Assembly (NCBI GenBank): GCA_036874045.1
Contig: CM072343.1
Location: forward strand, 5,104,001-5,168,000
Reading direction: 5' to 3'
Length of the DNA stretch: 64,000 bases
From: Cymodocea nodosa
Taxonomy: Eukaryota > Streptophyta > Magnoliopsida > Alismatales > Cymodoceaceae
Under the pieces are notes generated by a model. The model saw only the letters and a program-made list of their open reading frames with translations. It searched no databases and was not told where the DNA came from. Position numbers and translations under genes: made by a program. This document shows positions 1-11,128 of the stretch, piece after piece. Numbering within the stretch: the first letter of the stretch is position 1; each line of letters starts with the position of its first letter.

Positions 1-795
1 TAATATCTATGAGGTAAACAACATCATCAACAATATTTATCTTTTGTGGAGTTTAAGCATTTTATACATCACATAGCCTACAAATACCTAAATTTAATCT
101 TATATTGCATAATGTATTTTCATCTAGAGGTTTTATAAATATATTAGCTAATTGATTTTTACTAGACACAAATCCTAATTTAATTTTTCCTTTAATTACG
201 TTATCTCTTTGAAAATGATGTCTAACCTTTATATGTTTTACTCTAGAACGTAATAGAGGATTTTTGGAAAGATTTATTGTAGAACTACTGTCATAATAAA
301 TCTCAGTTGTATCATAAGATAAACCAAAATCTTCTGAAGTTTGCCTTATCCATAGAATTTGAGTACAACATAGTGCAACAACAACATATTCAACCTCAAT
401 GGTTAAAAGTTCTATACAATTTTACTTTTTACTAAACCATGACACTAAATTATTTCTCAATAATCAACATGTGCCACTTGTACTCTTTCTATCAAATTTA
501 GATCCTATGTAATCAACATCAGTTTATCCTATAAGATCTATTGAACTATCCTTAGAATAATACAGTCTAAAATTTTTAGTTTCTTTTATATATCTAAATA
601 TTCTTTTAACAACAATTTAGTGTGATTCTTTAGGATTAGATTGAAATCTAGCACAAGCACACACAACAAACATAATATTAGGTCTACTAGCTGTTAAATA
701 AAGTAAAGAACCAATCATACTTCTATATTTTCTTTGATCTATTGATTTTCCTATGTTATTAATATCTAACTTTAAAGAAGTACTCATAGGAGTTT
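1..795 (-). pseudogene. copia RNase H region
   Basis: Six-frame reading on the minus strand shows the usual copia sequence after RT: a block like ARFQSNPKESH, then a stretch like KRIFRYIKETKNFRLYYSKD, then the RNase H start with a TDVDYIGS-like motif and KSTSGTC. RNase H removes the RNA strand during reverse transcription. This is the 3' part of the SIRE fossil and runs off the left edge of the window. It is broken in several places. Confidence 0.75.
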
Positions 796-796
796 C

Positions 797-1500
797 TCAA
801 ATCCTTGTATCATTAAAATTAAATTTCTTAAGCATTTCAACCGCATATTTTTCCTGATTTAAAAATATACCTTTATCCATTTGCTTAATTTGAAGTCCTA
901 GAAAATATGAAAGTTCCCCTATCATACTCATTTCAAATTGACTAGTCATTTCTTTAGAAAATATTTTTATTAGTTTATTAGAAGTTGCTCCAAAGATAAT
1001 ATCATCCACATATATTTGAACAACAATCTGATCTATATCATCTTTCTTGATAAAAAGAGTATGGTCTACTTTTCTCATGATATATCCTTGTTCTACAAGA
1101 AAAGTAGATAATCTTTTATACCACGATCTAAGTGTTTGCCTTAAACCATATAAGACTTTCTTCAATTTAAACATAATCAGGATTTTTAATGTCTTCAAAT
1201 TCAGGTGGTTGTTTTACATAAACTTCTTCATTAATTAAACCATTTAGAAATGCACTCTTTACATCCATTTGATATAGTTTAAAATTTATATAGCAAGCGT
1301 AGGCCAATAATATTCTAATTCTTTCTAACCTAGCCATTAGAGCAAATGTTTCATCATAATCAAGTCCTTCTTGTGTATACCATTGTGCAACTAATGTAGC
1401 TTTGTTTTTGATAACTTGACTAGTCTCATTAGTTTTGTTTCTAAAGATCCATTTTGTACCTATTATGGACTAATTTTCTAGTAGAGAAACTAATTCCTAA
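797..1500 (-). pseudogene. copia reverse transcriptase remnant
   Basis: The best-preserved stretch (797-1198) reads KVLYGLRQTLRSWYKRL, KVDHTLFIKK, then YVDDIIFGATS, whose YVDD holds the catalytic aspartates of copia RT. FEMSMIGELSYFLGLQIKQ and a KYAVEMLKKF tail follow. The 5' half to about 1500 is recognisable but interrupted. The family role is copying element RNA to DNA inside the virus-like particle. The motif set matches the Sirevirus branch better than Tork or Ale, judged from memory of the families. Confidence 0.88.
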
Positions 1501-1919
1501 ACATCATTTCCTATGAATTGATTTAGTTCATCTTACATTGCCACTATCAAATTTTCATCAAATAAGGCTTTCTCTATATTCTTTGGTTCAATCGTAGAAA
1601 CAAACATACATATACTATTCAAATTTATTGAAGCTTTGTTTTTAACTCCCTCATTAATATTACCAATGACTTGAGTGATGAGATGTGATGAAGAATAATG
1701 CTAATTTCTATGATTTTCCTCAATATTCTTATCAACATTTGAAAGTACATCACTTTGATCATTAGTTTGATCATTTAAGTTCATATTTTTTATTTTCTTA
1801 GATAAATCTTCATTTTCTCTATTAATCTCTAATTCTTTTGGGAAATTAATCATATCATCATTATCAACTTTAAATTTTGATTGTTTAAAAGAATTTTCAT
1901 TAAAGCTCACATGAAGGGT

Positions 1920-2955
1920 TTATTCAATGGTTCTAAAAGTCTTATTATAAACTCTATAGGCTTTACTTCTAGTAGAGTAACCTACAAAAATTCCTTCATC
2001 TACTTTGGCTTGAAATTTATCCCTTTTATCCTTAGTGTTAAGAATAAAATACTTACAGCCAAATGGTTTCATATAGAAAATTTTTGGAACTCTATTATAC
2101 ATAATTTCAAAAGGAGTTCTATTAACAAGAGGTCTTAAGTGACTTCTGTTAATAATATAACAACCTATATTAACTACTTCAACTCAAATATTTTGAGGTA
2201 AATTATGTTCATTTAGAATAGTTCTGGCCATTTCTTGAAGTAATCGATTCTTTCTCTCAATAACACCATTTTAAGAAGGTGCTTTAGGAAAAGAATATTT
2301 GTGATCAATGCCATGATCTTTACAATAGTTATCCATTTAATCATTTTCAAATTCAGTACCATGATCACTCCTAAGTTCTTGAACAAAGACACTTTGTTCA
2401 TTTTGAACAAGAGTGCGAAACATTTTAAACTTTTCAAAAACTTCTATCTTAGATGCTAGAAAATATACCCAAGTGTATCTAGAGAAGTTATCTACTAAAA
2501 CAAATAAATACCGTTTACCACCAAGACTCATGATTCTTGTTGGTCCAAATAGATCCATATGTATAAGTTCTAAGATTCTCTTGTTTTGATATATCATTTT
2601 TGGATTTAAAAGAGTTTTTATGAAGTTTACTTAACTCACATGCATCACACATGAAATCCTTTAAGTATTTAATATTTGGTAAACCTCTCACTAAATTTTT
2701 ACTAGATAATTTATGCAATAGTTTCATATTTATACGCCCGATCCTTCTATGCCAAAGATACGTGTCACTAGTTTTAGTTAGCAAACATGAATTTAAATCA
2801 ACTACACTAGAAGGTAAAGATAAAATACAAACAGAACCTTTTCTTTTAGTAATAAACTTAAGTTCATTTGTAATTTTATCAATAATTTTGTATACATTAT
2901 CTTTAAATAGTACATAATATCCATTATCAATTAGTTTTATAACACTTAGCAAATT
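1920..2955 (-). pseudogene. copia pre-integrase and integrase remnant
   Basis: Minus-strand remnant. The pre-integrase part (about 2600-2850) has LWHRRIGRINMKLLHKLSS and the CxxC of MCDACELSK, the zinc-binding N-terminal domain. The core has HMDLFGPT, YLFVLVDNFSRYTWVYFL and LRSDHGTEFEN, which carry the first two catalytic acids. A NGVIERKNR-like block near 2255 would carry the third. The C-terminal side (1920-2102) has KPFGCKYFILNTKDKRDKF and VGYSTRSKAYRVYN, usual for copia integrase. It is broken in several places. Confidence 0.87.
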
Positions 2956-2959
2956 AAAT

Positions 2960-3548
2960 CATAGGTCTTCTACATACAATACATTTGAAACGACACAAGT
3001 ACGAGTTATTTGAACATTGCCTATACCTATGATTTTATCATTGCTTTTGTTTCCAATTATTACACTTCTTTCTTAGTATTTGTAAAATTTTTCAATAGGC
3101 TTTTCTGTTTAGTCATGTGACTTGATGCTCTACTATCCAAAATCCATTTTGATGTTGTTTTCTTTTGTAAAACAAATTAAGAAGAACTGTTTCTTAGTAC
3201 CCAATGTCTTTGAGGACCAAGTTCATTAAAAGCATATTTCTTCTTTTTATTTAGAAATAATCTAACATTATCATTTATACTCTTAGTAGTTGTAAGTATT
3301 ACTGATTTATCATTAGCTTCATACTCACTTATAGAATTATTGTTCTTATTGACATTCTTTTTATTTTCAGATGTAGTATAACCAAGACCAAATTGAGTTT
3401 TATTAGGTGTTAATTTATTTTGGTTATGCTTATACATTTCAATAAGATTGTACCAAGATTTTGTACTTGTATTCAATTTTTCAATACATACAAAATCTTT
3501 TTTTGCACAAGCCTTTTGAGATAAAGAACATGGAGAACTAGTAATGGG
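2960..3548 (-). pseudogene. copia protease and gag-protease border
   Basis: Around 3120-3175 the minus strand shows KWILDSRASSHMT, matching the aspartic-protease start WILDSGCSxHMTG of copia elements. Upstream, 3177-3476 contains GLGYTTSENKK and ends with GPQRHWVL. That pair (GLGY, then GPKxxWVPK) marks the end of gag in Sireviruses and is also seen in the T element at 12415-12720. The protease releases gag, integrase and RT from the polyprotein. The solo LTR starting at 3549 cuts the upstream side. Confidence 0.75.
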
Positions 3549-4867
3549 TGTTAGGACTTGATGGCTTACCAGAGGCAGGTGAATGGTAATAATTTGTTTC
3601 TTAACAATTTAATGGCTGATTGATATGAAGAATTAGTAAGCACACGATAAAAGTAATACACACAAGATTTTTAGGTGGTTCACCACTAACGGCTAGTCCA
3701 CCCCCAAGGGATACTTGGGCTTCACTAAACTTTCACAAACTTACAATCACTTACTTTAAGGTTAAAGCAAGAACCAACCAATCTGATTGAGCTTTCAGGT
3801 CGTAGCTCCAACCAATCTTTCTCTGAAGTTTTTGATCCGTGTACTTTAGTAAAACACTTGCTTGAAAGTATCAGAGTTGAGTGCATGATGAGCTTCTAAA
3901 AATTGATTCTGTAGATGCTAAAGATGATTTGATCTCAAAGGCTTTCTTCTATTAAGCTTGGTGTAAATATTTGAATGAGCAAAAGCTATCTGATTCTATT
4001 GTCTGTTGCTTGTATATATACTAAACATGTGTAACGATCATATTTTTCTTCCAACGGATGTATTCTGCTATACTTGGTAAGATTTCAATCCCAAATACGG
4101 TAAGTTACTGTTCAGGGAGATATTTCAAGATACCCTTCCGATTTCCTAGGTTTTTCGGAGGCTTAGCCATGTAACTCTTCGAAAAATACATGTAACTTAC
4201 CGAAAAGTCACTGAAGTCTTTCTGCCATGTAGGATTTCAGATCGTACATAAGAGCTATCATTCAATCGGATACTTGCAGTTGTAACTTACCGAACTGTTA
4301 TTTAACTATCGGATAGTTAGCTACAGTAACCATCCGAAATCCTTCGTTAAGTTTCCGACTACTTTATTTAATTCAGCATGTGCATAATAGACTAACTTAA
4401 GTTTCGGATGGTTATACCTATAACTCATCGAAACTCTTCAAATTTCGGATAGTTAGCTCAAGTAACTCTCCAATTCTTCTTTTAAGCTTCTGTTTGGATT
4501 TCTGCACGTGGGAAATTCAATGACTTAAGTTTCGGATAGTTAGCTACAGTAACTTTCCAATTTTTCATACATCCATCTTTCTAACTCTTCGAAAGCCTTC
4601 TACTTTTGGATACTTAATCTTCTAATTGTCCGATAGTGTTGCTACTACTTTATGCTACCTTTCAGATACTTAGACTGGTAACTCACCGAAAATATATCTC
4701 TTCCAGATAGTTAAGCCTGGTAACCTTTCGAAATTCTTTTTATCACTTGCAGCACACTTTGAACTATCTATATCAACTTCTGCTCTCTTGCTGACTGTTA
4801 AGCCTAAGAAATACAATTTGATTCCTCACATTGATTTTTGCATTATCAAAATCTAGAGGTCCTTTCA
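3549..4867 (-). mobile_element. Solo LTR, T family (copia), with 5-bp target duplication
   Basis: Starts TGTTAGGACTTGATGG and ends GAGGTCCTTTCA, with ATGGG directly repeated on both sides (3544-3548 and 4868-4872). No internal sequence remains, so it is a solo LTR left by LTR-LTR recombination. Orientation follows the T element at 9204-15922 (element reads on minus). It has the family TATA on the minus strand (GTATATATACAAG near 4010) and an array of CACGTG, ACTTAAGT and TTTCGGA...CCGAAA repeats at about 4260-4740. It sits in the gag region of the SIRE fossil, so it is younger than that element. Confidence 0.93.
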
Positions 4868-4872
4868 ATGGG

Positions 4873-6163
4873 TCTAATACTACTATTTTGAATTTCATGC
4901 TTAGGTTTCTGAATTTCTAGTTTACTACAATTGTTTTAAATTTTAGAAACATTAGTAATTGAATTTCCAGAACAAGAAATAAGATTTTTAGAAACATTGA
5001 TAGTCATGTTAGAAGTACATTTAGATAAATCACTTTGATTTATATTATTACTACATGATTCATCCCTTGAAGTACCTACTTCTACATTTTTATTACATTG
5101 TTTCATAATAAAAGAAATTTTAGTCTTAGATTTACTTGAATTGCAACTAATAAATCCTTTGTTGGCTTAAGATTCAAGGTATTCAAGATAATCAAATCAT
5201 ATGCCAAATTTATATAACACTACAGGGGTACTAGTTAGCTTGTCTAACTTAGTTTAACTTTAATTCCATTTCTCAATGGTGGAATTTAACTCTAGCTCTC
5301 TCATTTTTAGTTTATCAATCTCTAACTCATGATCATTTATGTTGATTCTCAATTTTTCATTTTCAAATTCTATCTTTAATTTTTCAGCATTTATATTCTA
5401 TATTTGTTCATGCAAGACACATTCATTAAATCTAAATTCATGCAAATCTACAACATGATTTTCATTATCACATTTAAACTTTTCTAAAGTTGTAGTTAGA
5501 AAATACTTTTCTTCTTCCATAAGAGACAAAGAATTTCTAATATTCTTATTTTCCAATTTACAAGCTTTAAGTTTATGTAATAATGCATGATAAGCACATA
5601 ATAATTCATTAAAGTTAAAATCTGAATAACTTTCAGGATCAAATATTACCTTAAACTCATCTGCCACGAAGTATAAATGAGAAACGTCTTTTGACTCTTG
5701 TTATTCTTTTGAATGTGAAGATTTTGATGATGATTCTTCAAATTCAGACTCTTCTGACATGTCATCCCAAGTGAGCCTTTTTCTCATAAAACTTTTTCTA
5801 AGTTTTCTAAGCCTTATTCTTTTGATTTGTCCTACTTTATTTTTCATTTTTCCTTATAGGACAATCTGGAGAAAGATGTCCAAGTTTCTTGTAATTGTAA
5901 CATATATAATTTCTGGATGAAGAATTCTTTTCATTCAGAGACTTTGATGTTGAGGGTTTGTCATTTCTGTTTCTTTATTGTCTTCTAGCTTTCCATGCTT
6001 TCTTGAATTTCCTAGTCAGCAAAATCAAATCATTGTCAGAATCAATTAATATTTTAGAATCTGAATTAATTTTGAAGGCTATTTCTTTCTTCATTTTTAA
6101 TTTGTTGTGACTTAGTGAATCATTTAATTAAAGTTCATAAGTAGTTAAATTTCCTATAAGTTC
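4873..6163 (-). pseudogene. SIRE-lineage gag remnant
   Basis: Continuation of the SIRE fossil right of the solo LTR. From 6163 leftwards the minus strand shows a capsid end (ELIGNLTTYEL-like, then KEIAFK), a retroviral-type zinc knuckle near 5855-5905 (CYNYKKLGHLSPDCP), and a helical, charged region. 5398-5667 reads FDPESYSDFNFNELLCAYHALLHKLKACKLENKN, typical of the coiled-coil tail in Sirevirus gag. Gag forms the particle and its CCHC knuckle binds element RNA. The N-terminal capsid part is missing, replaced by the S LTR at 6164. Several breaks. Confidence 0.82.
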
Positions 6164-7771
6164 TGTTGAGTATTATGTTTTGATGATATGTGATAAATGA
6201 CTATAATCATATTTACTCAATTACTATTGTTTGTGAACGTAATTTAAGAACATCAATTAATATAGAAAAAGTTTACTGATATAAATACTTGTTTGTAATG
6301 GATCTGAATTTATACTAAGTTAAATAACTAGTCGTTACGTTATACTAACTTTTCATTTAACTAAATGTTAAGTTAATGTATGTTTTTATTGTAAAGCATG
6401 ATATGTTTTAAAGTTATATTTTCTGTATCATGAATAGTGCACGTTTAGACAACTTGTTGAGTTAGTGCATTATTTGTATAAAGGTCACGTGAGAACTCAT
6501 TGAGTTATAGGATTAAAGGTTAAAATAAGTCACGTGAGAACTCGTTAAGTTAGTGAGTAAAATAGCAGACGAACTTGTTAAGTTAGTATTGTACACGTAG
6601 TGAAATTAAAGTTTACGAATGTTATATTGTATCACATGAGTTGCACATGTTTAACTCGTTAAGTTAACATAACTGCATGTGTTGAGTTACTATATTGAAC
6701 ACTAAGGCAATACGTTAGGTTAGCGTTATAAACTTAAAGTTATTATTGCACGTGGTAAAATTCTTATTATAAAAACATTTGTTTATTACTAGTTCGTTGA
6801 GTTAGCGTAGCACCACGAAGCTGGTTTGTTGAGTTAGCATAACACCACAGACTTAATTTGTTGAGTTAGCTACAGTACTTGTCATGTGATTTGGCACATG
6901 ATGAACTTGTTGAGTTAGATACGTTAAGTTATAAATCTATTTGTATTACTTGTTTAGTTAACATTAACACAACGACTTGTTATAACATATGATGAAAAAT
7001 TTTGGACGAGAAAGTTTATTTTTCAGGAAATTTTTCAGAGATCCAAGATTGATGACTAAAGAAAATTCGAAAAGAAAATGTGGGTCAGAATGTGTGTATT
7101 TCGATGAAGGAAAAAGAGAAGACGTGAAGAGTGGAAAACTGATAGTGATTAAACGTGGAAGATATGCATGAAGTGAATATACGATATAAAAGGCATAGAA
7201 TTCTCATTGATTAATTATCCCTGCACACCAAAAGAAATATCTTTTCAAGGATCAAAAACAATTCTTCGAGGAAAAAGCTCTCAGATGGAAGAAAATTCAG
7301 TGAAGTAGAAAAAGTCAGATTTATGTTACTAAAGATCTGAAGTCTTAGATGGAAGAAAAATCAATGAAGCAGAAAAAGTTAGATTTATGTCACTGAAGAT
7401 CTGAAATATCAGAAGAAAGTAAACTCAGTGAAGTAAAGAAAATCAGATATTTGTCACAGAAGAATTGTAGAAGAAGAAGAAGAACAACAACAACAACAAA
7501 AATCTCAAATAGGGAGAAATGTTTTAAATTTCGTAAATTAGTTTTCTTTGTTTGTAGTTATGAAATTGATTAGATGAAACATGGTATCGTTATATAATTG
7601 CATTTACAATTTTAGAGGAAAATTGAATTGTATGTTGTAATTGAAACCTTGAATAAAATGATTTGATTAAAATAGTGTCTCGACTTGTTTTTATTTTTGA
7701 AGTTTCAATTATAATCGAAAATATTGAAAAACACAATTCACCCCCCTCTTGTGTAGCCATTCAATCCTACA
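6164..7771 (+). mobile_element. LTR of S family (copia), first of two
   Basis: Begins TGTTGAGTATT and ends CCATTCAATCCTACA, followed at once by a tRNA-Met type primer-binding site, so it is a 5' LTR reading on plus. The first 1.0 kb (U3) is packed with GTTGAGTTA/GTTAAGTTA motifs and CACGTGAG. The core promoter is TATATAAAAGGCATAG-like near 7184. After it come purine-rich R/U5 sequence, a GAA/CAA microsatellite near 7465-7500 and the C-rich CACCCCCCTCTTG block. A second LTR copy follows 45 bp later. It looks full length at 1608 bp. Confidence 0.88.
7184..7192 (+). promoter_or_regulatory. TATA box of S-family LTR
   Basis: ATATAAAAGGCATAGAATTC is nearly identical in the S LTR copies at 7184, 8854, 56449 (minus) and 61966. 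A TATA box kept unchanged among otherwise diverged copies is the likely core promoter for element RNA, which would start about 30 bp downstream. Confidence 0.7.
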
Positions 7772-7772
7772 A

Positions 7773-7786
7773 GTGGTATCAGAGCT
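7773..7786 (+). promoter_or_regulatory. Primer-binding site, tRNA-iMet type
   Basis: GTGGTATCAGAGCT lies directly after the LTR end. TGGTATCAGAGC is the standard plant copia primer-binding site complementary to initiator tRNA-Met. It fixes the strand and the 3' edge of the 6164-7771 LTR. Confidence 0.9.
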
Positions 7787-7816
7787 AGTTAATAATCTTT
7801 GATATAAAATCGATAC

Positions 7817-9138
7817 TGTTGAGTATTTCGTTTTGATGATGTGTGTTGAATGAAAAATAATCATATTTGCTCAATTACTATTGCTTGTGAAAAGAAATTA
7901 AAATCATCAATTAATACAAAAAAAGCTTATTGATATAAATACTTGTCTGTACTGGATCTGAAATTATACTAAGTTAATAACTAGTCGTTTCATTGCATTA
8001 ATTTCTCATTTAACTAAACGTTAAGTTAACGTGTGTTTTTATTAAAAAGCATGATATGTTTTAAAGTTATATTTTCTGTATCATGAATAGTGCACGTTGA
8101 GACAACTCATTAAGTTAGAGATCACGTGAGAACTCGTTAAGTTAGAGGCTTAAAGGTTAAAATAGGTCATGTGAGAACTCGTTGAGTTAGTGAGTAAAAC
8201 AAGAGACGAACTCGTTAAGTTAGTGTTGTACACATGGTGAAATTATAAGTTACGAATGTTATATTGTATCACGAGAGGTGCACATGTCTAACTTGTTAAG
8301 TTAACATAACTAAACACGTTGAGTTGCTATATTGAATACTAAGGCAACGCGTTAGGTTAGCATTATAAACTTAAGTTATTATTTTTGCACGTGGTAAAAT
8401 TCTTATAATAAAAATATTTGTTTATTACTGGTTCGTTGAGTTATCTATAACACAATGGAGATGGTTCGTTGAGTTATTGAAACACCACGGAGATGGTTCG
8501 TTGAGTTAGTGTAACACCACAAAGATAGTTTGCTGAGTTAGCTACAATACTTGTCACGTGAGTTGTCACATGAGGAACTCGTTAAGTTAGAAACGTTAAG
8601 TTATATATATACTTGTGTTACTCATTTAGTTAATATTAAAGTAATGACTTCTTATTACATTGATGAAAAATTTTGAAAGAGAGTTTATTTTGCAAGAAAT
8701 TTTTCAGAGATCCAGGATTGATAATCAAAGAAAATTTGAAATGTAAACGTGGGTCAGAACGTGTGTATTTCGATGAAGGAAAAAGAAAAGACGTGAAGAA
8801 GTGGAAGACTGATAGTAATTAAACATGGAGGATATGCATGAAATGAAGATACAATATAAAAGGCATAGAATTCTCGTTGATCAATTATCCCTGCACACTA
8901 AAAGAAAAATCTTTTCAGAGATCAAAAACACCTCTTCGAGGAAAAGCTCTCAGGTGAAAGAAAATTTAGTGAAGCATAAAAAGGTAAGATATATGTCACT
9001 GAAGATTTGAAGTATCAGGTGGAAGAAAATTCAGTGAAGTAGAAAAGGTAAAATTTATGTCATTAAAGATTTAAAGTATCAGAAGAAAGCAAATTCGGTG
9101 AAGTAGAGAAAGACAAGATATTCGTCATTGAAGAATTG
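7817..9138 (+). mobile_element. LTR of S family, second copy, right end missing
   Basis: Begins TGTTGAGTATTTCG and follows the first S LTR throughout at roughly 90% identity by eye: same motif arrays, same TATA at 8854, same purine-rich leader. It stops near 9138, before the C-rich terminus. There the sequence switches to a gypsy G LTR at a point inside a module that both LTR families share (CTAACGAGTTAAACATGTG). The missing end suggests recombination or deletion at that shared module. Confidence 0.82.
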
Positions 9139-9203
9139 CTAACGAGTTAAACATGTGTAGTTCACGTGACATAATAAAGCATTTAGATTCAACATATGCA
9201 TAA

Positions 9204-11128
9204 TGTTAGGATCGATAGGCTTCACTAGAGGGGGGTGAATGGAGAACAGTGTGAATTTAAGCCTATTTTTCACTTTACTAACTAATTTGATTAATCAGTT
9301 TGCACAAGTAATAATCAAATAACAATATCATGCACAGCGGAAATAAAGGTAAGAAACACAAGAGAATTTTAGGTGGTTCACCAACTCAGCTAGTCCACCC
9401 CCAAGGGTCACTTGGGCTTCACTAAGTATCTCAACACTTTTACACTTGCTTTCAGGTCGAAGTAAGAACCAACCACACAGAAGTTTTCAGGTACAAACTC
9501 CAGAAAACCAACACTCAGAAGTTTTCAGGTATAAACTCCAGAAAACCAACACTCAGAAGTTTTCAAGTATAAACTCTAAAAAACCAACCTCTTGAGTGTT
9601 CAGGTCGAAACTCAAACCAACAATTGAATGTAGCTTTTAGGTTGAAGCCACGAACAAAATAATCCTTCTTGGATCAGACTTTCAGCACATGGAGAGCTTT
9701 AAGAATCTTCTTGTAAATCCAGCTTTCAATTGATTCTTTGTTAAACTGAATTTGAGCTTTCTTCTATATCAGTAATTGATCTGCAATGTATATTGTATCT
9801 CTATACGTATATGAGCAAAAAGTTATCTAAATCCGTTGTCTGTATCTTGTATATATACCTGATATGTACAACGATCATATTTTCTTCCAACGGATGTATT
9901 CTACTGTACTTGATTAGGATCAAGTCCCAATACGGCAAGTGACCGTTCAGAAAATTGTTTCAAGATAACTTACCAATTTTCCTATTCTTTCGGATAGTTA
10001 GCTATGCAACTCTCCGAAGAGTAACTGTAACTCACCGAAAGATCACTTAATCTTTACTACTAGGTAGGATTCCAGAATATTTAAATATGAGTTGTCATCC
10101 AATCAGATACTTATAACTGTAACTCACCGAACAGTTAAATACTTGTCGGATAGTTTGACTCTGTCAACTTTTCGGTTGCTTTAATTTAGCACGTGCATAA
10201 ATGTTGACTTAAGTTTCGGATGGTTATCCCTGTAACTCACCGAAACGCTTTAGGATTTCGGATAGTTATCTTTCTAACTCTCTGAAAACTTATTTGCACT
10301 TCTTTCTAGAATTCTGCACATGGGAAATTCAATGACTTAAGTTTCGGATGGTTAACTTGTAACTCACCGAAACTCTTTTGAAATTTTAGATAGTTATCTT
10401 TCTAACTCTCCGAAAACCTATTTGAGCATCTGCCTAGAATTCTGCACGTGGGAAATTCAATGACTTAAGTTTCGGATGGTTAAACTGTAACTCACCGAAA
10501 CTCTCTTGAAATTTCGGATAGTTATCTTTCTAACTCTCTGATTTTCCCTTTTAAGCTTTCAACTACTAGCTTCTCCATTTTGCACGTGCGTAATAAAATG
10601 ACTTAAGTTCCAGAAAGTTATGCTTGTAACTTACCGAAAAACTCGAATAGTTATCTAACTCTCTAAAAAGAAAACTCAGATAGTTATCTAACTCTCCGAC
10701 AAGTCCTTTAAGCTTCTGTTCTGTATTTCTGCATGTGGTTTATTGAATGACTTAACTTTTGGATAGTTATACCTGTAACTCTCCGAAAAGTCCTTTAAGC
10801 TTCCGGATAGTTAACTCCTTAACTATCCGATCATTCAATCCCCTTAACTATTTGATAAAATAACTCTCCGAAAGCTTTACAATTTCGGATAGTTATTCTT
10901 CTAACTGTCCGATAGTATTGCTGCTGCTTTAAACTTACTCTTCGGACCTGTAACTGTCCGATTTTCCTATAACTTTAAGGCAGTATTATCTGAAAACTTC
11001 TCCATCTGTTCATCAGCATGGAATTTGTTCTATTTGCCTTCTGATCTAATGCTGCACTAACTTAACTGTGAAATACAATATGTTTCCTCACATAGGTTTT
11101 GCATTATCAAAATACTAGGGTCCTAACA
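9204..11128 (-). repeat. 3' LTR of T element
   Basis: Ends TGTTAGGA...TCCTAACA form an 8-bp inverted repeat. The left part on plus holds repeats of AAACTCCAGAAAACCAACACTC (about 50-bp period, 9480-9600). The family TATA is at 9849-9858 on minus. 10184-10900 is an array of 126-147 bp units, each starting with a CACGTG-like box and carrying GACTTAAGT and TTTCGGA...CCGAAA inverted repeats. Confidence 0.95.

Larger units (their letters stand above)
1..6163 (-). mobile_element. Copia LTR retrotransposon fossil, Sirevirus (SIRE) lineage, partial
   Basis: Minus-strand copia fossil in the order expected from right to left: gag capsid part and zinc knuckle (about 5855-6163), coiled-coil gag tail, gag-protease border, protease (about 2960-3175), pre-integrase and integrase (1920-2955), RT (about 797-1500) and RNase H (1-795). 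The lineage call rests on the RT block YVDDIIFGATS followed by FEMSMIGELSYFLGLQIKQ and on the gag end GPQRHWVL, close to the SIRE form GPKxxWVPK. Its left end lies outside the window. On the right it is cut by an S-family LTR at 6164. A solo T LTR (3549-4867) splits the gag region. Badly decayed, with well over ten breaks. It is probably the oldest layer here, because other families sit inside it. Confidence 0.9.

Noticed and set aside
6989-7171. 60-codon plus frame in the S LTR as a small gene
   Set aside because: Not kept as an open frame in the other S LTR copies; it overlaps the promoter region.
9480-9600. Tandem 50-bp repeats in the T LTR as a CRISPR-like array
   Set aside because: Plant retrotransposon LTR context, imperfect units without unique spacers, and the same repeats occur in every T LTR.
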